This document shows, piece after piece, positions 1 through 5,592 of a stretch of 7,089 nt of DNA (position 1 is its first letter; every line of letters starts with the position of its first letter). Origin of the DNA: Betaproteobacteria bacterium (GTDB taxonomy: Bacteria; Pseudomonadota; Gammaproteobacteria; Burkholderiales; Burkholderiaceae); NCBI GenBank assembly GCA_013205155.1, contig JABMMT010000050.1, positions 1-7,089 on the forward strand, given 5' to 3'. Below the pieces are notes generated by a model. The model saw only the letters and a list, made by a program, of their open reading frames with translations. It did not search any database and was not told where the DNA came from. The translations under genes were made by a program, and so were the position numbers.

Positions 1-632
1 AAACCTGGAGCAAAACCTGCATCAGTTGCTATGAAGCCCAGCATCGTTGCCATATTCGGATGAATCATTCCAGCGCCCTTGCAGATACCAGTCATAGTGA
101 CTACCCCTTCTGGAGTTTGTACCGATGCTGAGCAAGCCTTTGGCTGAGTGTCCGTTGTCATGATGGCCTCAGCTGCATCCAACCAATTGTCGGCCCCCAA
201 GTTAGCAACTGCTTTGGGCAAGGCCATAATAATTTTCTCTATCGGCAAAGGCTCCAAAATCACGCCCGTAGAGAAAGGCAAAATTTGTTCAGGTTTTAGC
301 TTGAGATCTTTTGCTAATGCAGCGCAAGTCTCTAAAGCATGCTTCATGCCTTGCTCACCAGTACCGGCATTAGCGTTACCCGTATTGACTACCAATGCAC
401 GAATTTCTCCATGACGTCCGTTTTGAGCCAGATGCTCACGGCAGACCTGAACAGGCGCTGCGCAAAAACGGTTTAAGGTAAAGACGCCAGCCACCTGAGA
501 GCCTGGCGCTAAGGTCATTACCAATAAATCTTTACGGTTGGGTTTCTTGATACCAGCTTGAGCAATACCCATCTCAAACCCTGAAATAGGCTTGAGGTCT
601 GTTTTTTGAGGAATAGGTAGATTAACTGGCAT
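1..632 (-). CDS. argJ: ArgJ, bifunctional glutamate N-acetyltransferase / ornithine acetyltransferase (N-terminal part, cut by window edge)
   Basis: This cytoplasmic enzyme moves the acetyl group from N-acetylornithine to glutamate, recycling it in arginine biosynthesis; many members also make N-acetylglutamate from acetyl-CoA. The 210 complete codons cover about half of the roughly 400-residue family length and run off the window at position 1. Visible family motifs are NTGNANAGTG (residues 83-92), the oxyanion-hole STG (121-123), MTTDTQPK (158-165) and KGAGMIHPNMATML (185-198). In that last motif the precursor is known to cleave itself between Ala195 and Thr196, making Thr196 the nucleophile of the beta chain. 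The ATG at 632 is the only usual start, because the frame reaches a stop at 672-674 with no GTG or TTG in between. No clear Shine-Dalgarno precedes it. The gene lies 73 bases downstream of secA on the same strand. Whether the enzyme is truly bifunctional cannot be decided from the sequence. Confidence 0.95.
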   Translation of the reverse strand, partial: MPVNLPIPQKTDLKPISGFEMGIAQAGIKKPNRKDLLVMTLAPGSQVAGVFTLNRFCAAPVQVCREHLAQNGRHGEIRALVVNTGNANAGTGEQGMKHALETCAALAKDLKLKPEQILPFSTGVILEPLPIEKIIMALPKAVANLGADNWLDAAEAIMTTDTQPKACSASVQTPEGVVTMTGICKGAGMIHPNMATMLGFIATDAGFAPG

Positions 633-655
633 AGATAAATTAAAAGTAATTCTAT

Positions 656-688
656 ATAAGCAGTTTAAAACTTACCTTGCATAAGCAG
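656..688 (-). repeat. Pair of 8-base direct repeats in the secA-argJ spacer
   Basis: On the minus strand the octamer CTGCTTAT occurs twice, at 681-688 and 656-663, with starts 25 bases apart, inside the 73-base spacer (633-705) ahead of argJ. The second copy runs into an AT-rich stretch (TATATAGAAT) that looks like a -10 element, but I find no matching -35. A 5-bp hairpin (CTTGC/GCAAG, 676-694) overlaps the first copy and has no T-run after it, so it is not a convincing terminator. The repeats are short and may be chance; binding by a regulator such as ArgR is not supported, since no good ARG-box palindrome is visible. Confidence 0.25.
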
Positions 689-705
689 GGCAAGATTGGG
701 CTAAA

Positions 706-3465
706 TCAAGCTAATGCACCACAGCAATTCTTATATTTCTTACCGCTGCCGCAGGGACAAGGGTCATTACGACCAACTTTAGGCCCGGTACGAATAGGTG
801 CTGGGGTGAGCTCAACCTCACTCTGGTCAGGGACATTAGCAATAGCAGTCTCTGCTTCTGCGTGTTGATATTTCACATCAGAAAGCTTCGCTAAATCTTC
901 ATTCATCGATTCAGAGGCCTGATCTAATTCGCTAGCACTTCGAATTTGCACGGTCATGATACTTTTCACAACGTCATTTTTGATCACGTCCAAGAGTTCA
1001 CCGTATAACTCAAAGGCTTCACGGCGATATTCCTGTTTCGGATCTTTTTGAGCATAGCCACGCAAATGAATGCCCTGACGAAGACGATCTAAAGCAGCTA
1101 AATGTTCACGCCAATGCGTATCTAAACTATACAAAAGCACCGAGCGCTCGAAACCAGCAAAGGACTCACGACCAGATAACTCGACCTTAGCGTTATAACC
1201 CTCTTTAGCAGCCTGTAATACGCGCTCTATAATTTCGGAGTCCTCTACCGTCTCTGCACTCTCAACCCACTTTTGAAGATCTACATTTAGACCCCACTCA
1301 CTAGCGAGGACATTTTCTAGACCAGGCAAGTCCCACTGCTCTTCCATCGATTCCTGGGGAACATAAACCGAGCACACTGAGCGGAGCACATCATCGCATA
1401 AATTAGCAACCAACTCACCAACATCACTGCTTTCTAGCACTTCATTTCTGAGGCGATAGGTTTCTTTGCGTTGATCATTGGCTACGTTGTCATACTCCAA
1501 TAATTGTTTGCGAATATCAAAGTTACGGCCCTCAACCTTACGCTGTGCGGACTCAATCGAACGAGTCACCATACCGGCTTCAATTGGCTCGCCATCAGGC
1601 ATCTTCAAGCGCTCCATCACGGAACGAAGGCGATCACCAGCAAAAATACGTAAGAGGGGATCATCTAATGAAAGATAAAAACGAGATGATCCTGGATCTC
1701 CTTGACGACCAGAACGGCCCCGCAATTGATTATCAATACGACGACTTTCGTGTCGCTCAGTACCAATAATGTGCAATCCGCCAGCCTCTAAAACCTGATC
1801 ATGAATACTTTGCCATTCATCTTGAAGGCCTTTAATCTTGGTCGCCTTCGCAGTATCTGATAGTGATGCATCTAACTCAAGCAGCGTAGATTGCTTAGCA
1901 ACATTACCGCCAAGCACGATGTCCGTTCCGCGACCAGCCATGTTGGTCGCAATCGTGATCATCTTAGGGCGACCTGCTTGCGCAATAATTTCCGCTTCAC
2001 GTGCATGCTGTTTTGCATTCAAAACTTGATGCGGCATCTTTTTCTGATTCAGTAAATTAGCAATCAACTCAGAATTTTCAATCGAAGTTGTACCTACTAA
2101 TACTGGCTGGCCACGCTCATGGCAGTCTTCGATGTCCTTAACCACTGCGTCATAGCGTTCGCGCGAAGACTTATAAATCTGATCTTGACGATCTTTGCGC
2201 TGACTAATTCTATTTGGAGGAATGATCACCGTCTCAAGGTTATAGATTTCTTTAAATTCATAAGCCTCAGTATCAGCTGTACCAGTCATACCGGCCAACT
2301 TACCGTACATACGGAAATAATTTTGGAAGGTAATGGTTGCTAAGGTTTGATTTTCATTCTGAATCGATACGCCTTCTTTAGCCTCTACTGCTTGATGTAA
2401 ACCATCAGACCAACGACGTCCTTGCATTAGGCGACCGGTAAATTCATCAACAATAATCACCTCATTGTTTTGCACCACATAGTGTTGATCACGGTGGAAT
2501 AAAGAATGGGCCCGCAAGGCGGCATAAACATGGTGCATCAAGGTAATGTTTTGTGGCGCATACAAAGAGTTGCCATCATTGAGGGCTCCCAATTGCACCA
2601 ATATAGTCTCAGCCTTATCGTGACCTTGCTCAGTCAAATAGACCTGCTGAGACTTTTCATCTACCCAATAATCACCTGGTTTCTCAACGCCAGTGCCATC
2701 TGATTTTTCTTCGCCAATTTGAAGCTCTAGATAAGATGGAAGTACATTAATCTTGAGGTATAAATCCGTTTGATCATCCGCTTGGCCAGAAATAATTAAT
2801 GGTGTACGCGCCTCATCAATCAAAATTGAATCGACCTCGTCAACGATTGCATAAGCTAAACCACGCTGAACACGCTGCCCTACATCTTGCACCATGTTAT
2901 CGCGCAAATAATCGAACCCAAATTCATTATTGGTTCCGTAGGTAATATCAGCAGCATAAGCAGCCTGCTTGGTAGTGTGCTCCATCTGCGAGAGATTGCT
3001 ACCTACTTGCATGCCTAAAAAGTTATATAACTTAGACATCCATTCTGCGTCTCGCTGAGCCAAGTAATCATTTACAGTAACAACATGCACGCCTTTGCCA
3101 GTAAGTGCATTTAAATATACCGGCAGAGTTGCTGTTAATGTTTTTCCTTCACCAGTACCCATTTCGGCAATCTTGCCGTAATGTAAGGCCAAACCACCGA
3201 TGATCTGGGCATCAAAATGACGCATCTTCATCGCACGAACACTAGCCTCACGAACTACCGCAAATGCCTCTGGTGTGATGTCATCCAGTGACTCACCTGC
3301 AGCTAGGCGTGCTTTAAATTGCTCAGTTTTTGCCATCAATGCAGCATCATCCAAAGCTTGAAGGCTAGGCTCAAAAGCGTTGACCTTGGCAACTACTTTG
3401 CGATACTGCTTTAAGAGGCGGTCGTTACGACTGCCGACCAGGGTTTTAAGAAGACCGATTACCAT
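706..3465 (-). CDS. secA: SecA, preprotein translocase ATPase subunit
   Basis: SecA is the cytosolic and membrane-peripheral ATPase that pushes unfolded preproteins through SecYEG. The 919 residues are close to the 901 of E. coli SecA. In order I see the N-terminal SecYEG/lipid-binding segment (GSRNDR, 11-16), Walker A MGTGEGKT (102-109), GTNNEFGFDYLRDN (177-190), Walker B DEVD (209-212) with DEARTPLIISG just after (217-227), the preprotein cross-linking domain (roughly 228-370), NBD2 motifs MAGRGTDIVLGG (509-520) and the arginine-rich helicase motif (568-592), then the scaffold and two-helix finger (about 640-835). An acidic linker (843-895) leads to a C-terminal SEC-C zinc motif with Cys903, Cys905, Cys914 and Cys915; the last ligand is Cys where E. 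coli has His. The ATG start is supported by alignment of the N-terminus with E. coli SecA, not by a ribosome site, since none is visible. There is no secM upstream; a divergent dciA occupies that place. The gene appears complete. Confidence 0.99.
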   Translation of the reverse strand: MVIGLLKTLVGSRNDRLLKQYRKVVAKVNAFEPSLQALDDAALMAKTEQFKARLAAGESLDDITPEAFAVVREASVRAMKMRHFDAQIIGGLALHYGKIAEMGTGEGKTLTATLPVYLNALTGKGVHVVTVNDYLAQRDAEWMSKLYNFLGMQVGSNLSQMEHTTKQAAYAADITYGTNNEFGFDYLRDNMVQDVGQRVQRGLAYAIVDEVDSILIDEARTPLIISGQADDQTDLYLKINVLPSYLELQIGEEKSDGTGVEKPGDYWVDEKSQQVYLTEQGHDKAETILVQLGALNDGNSLYAPQNITLMHHVYAALRAHSLFHRDQHYVVQNNEVIIVDEFTGRLMQGRRWSDGLHQAVEAKEGVSIQNENQTLATITFQNYFRMYGKLAGMTGTADTEAYEFKEIYNLETVIIPPNRISQRKDRQDQIYKSSRERYDAVVKDIEDCHERGQPVLVGTTSIENSELIANLLNQKKMPHQVLNAKQHAREAEIIAQAGRPKMITIATNMAGRGTDIVLGGNVAKQSTLLELDASLSDTAKATKIKGLQDEWQSIHDQVLEAGGLHIIGTERHESRRIDNQLRGRSGRQGDPGSSRFYLSLDDPLLRIFAGDRLRSVMERLKMPDGEPIEAGMVTRSIESAQRKVEGRNFDIRKQLLEYDNVANDQRKETYRLRNEVLESSDVGELVANLCDDVLRSVCSVYVPQESMEEQWDLPGLENVLASEWGLNVDLQKWVESAETVEDSEIIERVLQAAKEGYNAKVELSGRESFAGFERSVLLYSLDTHWREHLAALDRLRQGIHLRGYAQKDPKQEYRREAFELYGELLDVIKNDVVKSIMTVQIRSASELDQASESMNEDLAKLSDVKYQHAEAETAIANVPDQSEVELTPAPIRTGPKVGRNDPCPCGSGKKYKNCCGALA
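3380..3407 (+). promoter_or_regulatory. Candidate sigma70 promoter for dciA, inside the secA 5' end
   Basis: On the plus strand TTGACC (3380-3385, five of six matches to the -35 consensus) is followed after 16 bases by GATACT (3402-3407, four of six matches to the -10), which also carries an upstream TG at 3399-3400 in extended -10 position. The site would give dciA a leader of about 100 bases running antisense to the first secA codons. The 52-base gap itself shows only weaker elements. This is pattern reading only; the elements sit in coding sequence and could be chance. Confidence 0.25.
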
Positions 3466-3517
3466 GGGATATAGAAGAAAATGAAGACCTTGAGTTTATC
3501 ACCCGCATCCCCTTTTT
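3466..3517. other. Compact divergent junction between secA and dciA
   Basis: Only 52 bases separate the two divergent start codons. The half next to secA is purine-rich on the plus strand and the half next to dciA is pyrimidine-rich, so each ATG is directly preceded, on its own strand, by a pyrimidine-rich stretch (TCTTCTATATCCC before secA, CATCCCCTTTTT before dciA). Neither start has a Shine-Dalgarno. Promoters for both genes must lie wholly or partly inside the opposite coding region. For secA I see only a weak pair within the gap (TTCATA, 16 bases, GATAAA on the minus strand), too poor to annotate separately. Confidence 0.6.
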
Positions 3518-4021
3518 ATGAACTTTGCCCCTAAACCAAAACGTAGTCAAACTGCCCATGAATGGGTTGATTACCTCAGAGAATCTGAAGGTTTGGGGGG
3601 TATTTTGGCTAAGACCGAAGACTTAGCCAAACTAAAATCCATATTAGGTCGCTCCTTATCCGCACTTGATTTAGGTCAATTTAGTCAAAAAATCGAGCTT
3701 AGTTTGCGCCAAGGAGACCAAAAAGAACTGTATTTAGTGGTGAGTAATGCTAGCATTGCTGCTCGTTTGCAACAAGTTTTACCTAGTTTAATCAATGAGT
3801 TAGCAAAAAATGGCTTGGTTTGTGGGGCGATTAGGGTGCAAGTAAAGCCAAACCCTCCCAACTGGGATATCAAGGCTAGAGCAGATGCTCGGGCACCACG
3901 TAAACCCACTGGGTTAAATGAAGTTGCCCGTTCCTCTTGGCAGGGCCTGCTCGAAAAATTAGCTCCAGACTCAAGCCTTCGCAAGGCAGTTGAAAAATTG
4001 CTGCAAAACAAACCCAAGTAA
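3518..4021 (+). CDS. dciA: DUF721 / DciA family protein, probable replicative helicase loader
   Basis: The 167-residue protein resembles the DUF721 family, whose studied members (DciA) bind DnaB and help load the replicative helicase in bacteria lacking DnaC. The domain spans about residues 25-112: a helical start (GILAKTEDLAKLKSILGRSL), then the most typical part, a beta strand and helix (LYLVVSNASIAARLQQVLPS, 71-90), and a last strand IRVQVKP (105-111). A Pro/Arg-rich linker (113-133) and a C-terminal helical segment (about 136-164) follow, fitting the flexible DciA tail. The central Trp seen in many DUF721 proteins is missing here. The ATG is the only start after an in-frame stop at 3491-3493; no Shine-Dalgarno is present. 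Position is strong support: as I recall, the Pseudomonas aeruginosa DUF721 gene also lies between lpxC and secA. The gene is the sole plus-strand gene here, divergent from secA and convergent with lpxC. The family is fairly sure; the helicase-loading role is inferred from the family. Confidence 0.75.
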   Translation: MNFAPKPKRSQTAHEWVDYLRESEGLGGILAKTEDLAKLKSILGRSLSALDLGQFSQKIELSLRQGDQKELYLVVSNASIAARLQQVLPSLINELAKNGLVCGAIRVQVKPNPPNWDIKARADARAPRKPTGLNEVARSSWQGLLEKLAPDSSLRKAVEKLLQNKPK

Positions 4022-4035
4022 TTTGGAAGAAATTC

Positions 4036-4950
4036 TCAGAAAAAGAGTGGTTGACTCTCTTGAGAGTAGGCCTCTGGTGCCTTATGAATAGAGAAGGTGC
4101 TGATTTCGTAGGAGCTCGGATCCTCAAGCAACTTACGTAACAGTGCGTTATTTAGAGCATGACCTGATTTTTCGGCAACATAAGCACCAACAATAGGATG
4201 CCCCACTAAATACAAATCACCAATCGCATCGAGAATTTTATGACGAACAAATTCATCTTCATAACGAAGTTCTTCATTATTTAAAATACGATGCTCATCC
4301 AAAACAATTGCATTATCTAAGCTACCGCCGCGTGCTAAGCCCATTTCACGTAATGCCTCTACTTCATGAGCAAAGCCAAAGGTACGAGCACGACCAATTT
4401 CACTGCGATAAGCGTGCTCAGCAAAATCAACAATGAAACGCTGTCCAGTTTTATCTAAAGCGGGATGTTTAAAGTCGATTGTGAAATCTAATTTAAACCC
4501 AAAGAATGGCTCTAGACGAGCAAGCTTATCTCCTTCGCGCACCTCAACAAGCTTCTTAATCACCATAAACTGTCTTGGAGCATCTTGCTCTACGATGCCA
4601 GCAGATTCAATTAAAAATAAAAAGGAGGCAGCACTACCGTCCATAATCGGCACTTCTTCGCCATCTAATTCAATCAAAAGATTGTCCAAACCCAAACCAG
4701 CACAGGCTGACAATAAATGCTCAACAGTAGAAACTCGGATCCCATCTTTTTGTATCACTGAAGCTAAACGGGTATCACATACTGCCAGTGCGGTGGCGGG
4801 AACCACTGACGGCTCTGGAGTATCCATACGAACAAATTGAACCCCTGAATTTATTGGTGCAGGCTTCATCGAAATAGTGACCTTACGACCAGAATGCAAA
4901 CCAATGCCGACGGTCTTCACCGGAGTAGCAATGGTTCTTTGTTTCATCAT
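4036..4950 (-). CDS. lpxC: LpxC, UDP-3-O-acyl-N-acetylglucosamine deacetylase
   Basis: LpxC is the cytosolic zinc amidase that removes the acetyl group from UDP-3-O-(hydroxyacyl)-GlcNAc, the committed step of lipid A synthesis. The 304 residues match the 305 of E. coli LpxC. Zinc ligands are visible as His78 in STVEHLL (with the general base Glu77), and His237 and Asp241 in FVRHKILDAIGD; the catalytic His264 lies in KSGHALNN. KQRT near the N-terminus and GVGLHSG-like GIGLHSG (15-21) fit the family start. Two ATG codons stand in tandem (4950 and 4947); the first is chosen, but the second would remove only one residue, and the weak purine tract upstream (AGAGATAAG) does not decide between them. 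The gene lies 29 bases after the peroxiredoxin gene and is probably cotranscribed with it. In E. coli LpxC level is set by FtsH proteolysis guided by its C-terminal tail; the tail here ends in QPLFF and differs from the E. coli tail, so I cannot tell whether that control is kept. Confidence 0.98.
   Translation of the reverse strand: MMKQRTIATPVKTVGIGLHSGRKVTISMKPAPINSGVQFVRMDTPEPSVVPATALAVCDTRLASVIQKDGIRVSTVEHLLSACAGLGLDNLLIELDGEEVPIMDGSAASFLFLIESAGIVEQDAPRQFMVIKKLVEVREGDKLARLEPFFGFKLDFTIDFKHPALDKTGQRFIVDFAEHAYRSEIGRARTFGFAHEVEALREMGLARGGSLDNAIVLDEHRILNNEELRYEDEFVRHKILDAIGDLYLVGHPIVGAYVAEKSGHALNNALLRKLLEDPSSYEISTFSIHKAPEAYSQESQPLFF
4040..4061 (-). terminator. Possible intrinsic terminator overlapping the lpxC 3' end
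   Basis: On the minus strand AAGAGAGT, a CAACC loop, then ACTCTTTT can form an 8-bp stem (one G-U pair) with T-rich sequence at its end, inside the last codons of lpxC. The gap to the converging dciA is only 14 bases, so a terminator here would have to lie in coding sequence. The stem is AT-rich, and its 3' arm shares bases with the T-run, which weakens it. A competing perfect 6-bp hairpin (ACTCTC/GAGAGT, 4054-4067) uses part of the same sequence and forms equally on both strands. Confidence 0.3.
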
Positions 4951-4979
4951 GGTCTTATCTCTAAATTCAGGGGAATAAA

Positions 4980-5480
4980 TTACAGTTTTTTCAGAATTGA
5001 AGCTGCATCACTTACTTCAAACTTACCAGGAGCTTCACGATCTAGGCTTTTCACGACGCCATTTTCAATAATCATGGCATAACGATCAGAGCGAACACCC
5101 AAACCACGGGCCATTAAATCCAACTCCAAACCCATCTTTTTGGTGAACTCGCCACTGCCGTCACCCATCATGCGAATTTTTTTGTCGACCTTTTGCTCTC
5201 GTCCCCATGCACCCATCACAAATGGATCATTTACAGAAATACACCAAATCTCATCGACTCCTTTTGCTTTAATCGCATCGAAGTGCTCAACATATCCAGG
5301 AACATGTTTAGCAGAGCAGGTTGGCGTGAATGCACCCGGTAAAGCAAAAATAACAATTTTTTTACCAGCAACTAATTTATCAACTTCAAAAGCATTAGGC
5401 CCTAAGGTACAGCCCTCGCTCTCTTCATTCAAAAATTCATACAAAGTAGCGTTAGGTAGTTTTTGTCCAACAGCAATCAT
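4980..5480 (-). CDS. Prx5/type II peroxiredoxin, atypical 2-Cys candidate
   Basis: This 166-residue thiol peroxidase belongs to the Prx5 (type II) group, which reduces hydrogen peroxide and alkyl hydroperoxides in the cytosol using glutaredoxin or thioredoxin. The active-site motif PGAFTPTCS (48-56) gives the peroxidatic Cys55 with Pro48 and Thr52 in the PxxxTxxC pattern; Arg133 in SDRYAMII is the probable conserved arginine. Cys80 (IWCISVNDPF) lies 25 residues after Cys55, the spacing of the peroxidatic and resolving cysteines in plant type II enzymes, so an intramolecular disulfide is plausible. A third cysteine, Cys24, has no evident role. No signal peptide or fused glutaredoxin domain is present. 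The start is well supported by the ribosome site. The gene stands between ftsZ and lpxC, a place I recall for homologues in other Burkholderiales, and probably shares their transcript. The length is complete. Confidence 0.95.
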   Translation of the reverse strand: MIAVGQKLPNATLYEFLNEESEGCTLGPNAFEVDKLVAGKKIVIFALPGAFTPTCSAKHVPGYVEHFDAIKAKGVDEIWCISVNDPFVMGAWGREQKVDKKIRMMGDGSGEFTKKMGLELDLMARGLGVRSDRYAMIIENGVVKSLDREAPGKFEVSDAASILKKL

Positions 5481-5484
5481 GATA

Positions 5485-5490
5485 TCTCCA
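5485..5490 (-). promoter_or_regulatory. Ribosome binding site of the peroxiredoxin gene
   Basis: TGGAGA on the minus strand lies four bases before the ATG at 5480 (GGAG core about five to six bases away), a good Shine-Dalgarno that fixes the start of this gene. The sequence just upstream contains a short ACTAACTAAC run. Confidence 0.75.
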
Positions 5491-5510
5491 ATAAGTAGTT
5501 GTTAGTTAGT

Positions 5511-5562
5511 ATGCCAACGCAAGCGCGGGATTCGTCGTCCGGAGGGGCGCCCACGCTGGCAT
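5511..5562 (-). repeat. GC-rich imperfect inverted repeat (hairpin) between ftsZ and the peroxiredoxin gene
   Basis: The 52 bases are 69% GC (36 of 52), clearly richer than the flanking spacer. The ends ATGCCAGCG and CGTTGGCAT (minus strand) pair over 9 bp. An alternative fold keeps the outer 6 bp (ATGCCA/TGGCAT) and adds a 7-bp stem GCGTGGG/CCCGCGC with a six-base bulge (5517-5522) and a 20-base loop (5530-5549). In both folds the one non-Watson-Crick pair is a G-U in RNA from the minus strand and an A-C mismatch on the plus strand, so the minus-strand transcript folds better. The loop also holds the palindromes GGGCGCCC and TCCGGA. No T-run follows, so it is not a standard intrinsic terminator. 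It could be an mRNA-stabilising or attenuating hairpin in the ftsZ-prx transcript, or a REP-like dispersed element. Confidence 0.6.
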
Positions 5563-5592
5563 TTCGCAACTGTCTATTGTATGAGCAGTCAA

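Noticed and set aside
148..414. 88-codon plus-strand open frame opposite argJ
   Set aside because: It is antisense to the argJ core motifs and shows no features of a real protein.
675..695. Hairpin after secA as an intrinsic terminator
   Set aside because: The stem is only 5 bp with a 9-base loop, and the T-run does not follow directly.
3522..3550. TTGACT on the minus strand inside dciA as a secA -35 element
   Set aside because: At 16-18 base spacing the sequence is CAAAGT or worse, with three or fewer matches to a -10.
3685..4017. 110-codon minus-strand open frame opposite dciA
   Set aside because: I considered whether the real gene was on this strand, but the plus-strand product has DUF721 features and conserved context, while this one has none.
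3876..4127. 83-codon minus-strand open frame spanning the lpxC-dciA gap
   Set aside because: It overlaps the lpxC 3' end and dciA in other frames, with no ribosome site or recognisable domain.
4433..4840. 135-codon plus-strand open frame opposite lpxC
   Set aside because: It lies wholly antisense to a well-supported lpxC, is Ser/Thr/Lys-rich in the way typical of shadow frames, and has no recognisable domain.
5140..5505. 121-codon plus-strand open frame opposite the peroxiredoxin gene
   Set aside because: It is antisense to a gene with catalytic motifs and a clear ribosome site, and its translation resembles no family I know.
5567..5592. Promoter-like TTGACT and TACAAT on the minus strand just after ftsZ
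   Set aside because: The two hexamers are separated by only 5 bases, and neither has a partner at 16-18 bases, so this is not a usable sigma70 promoter.
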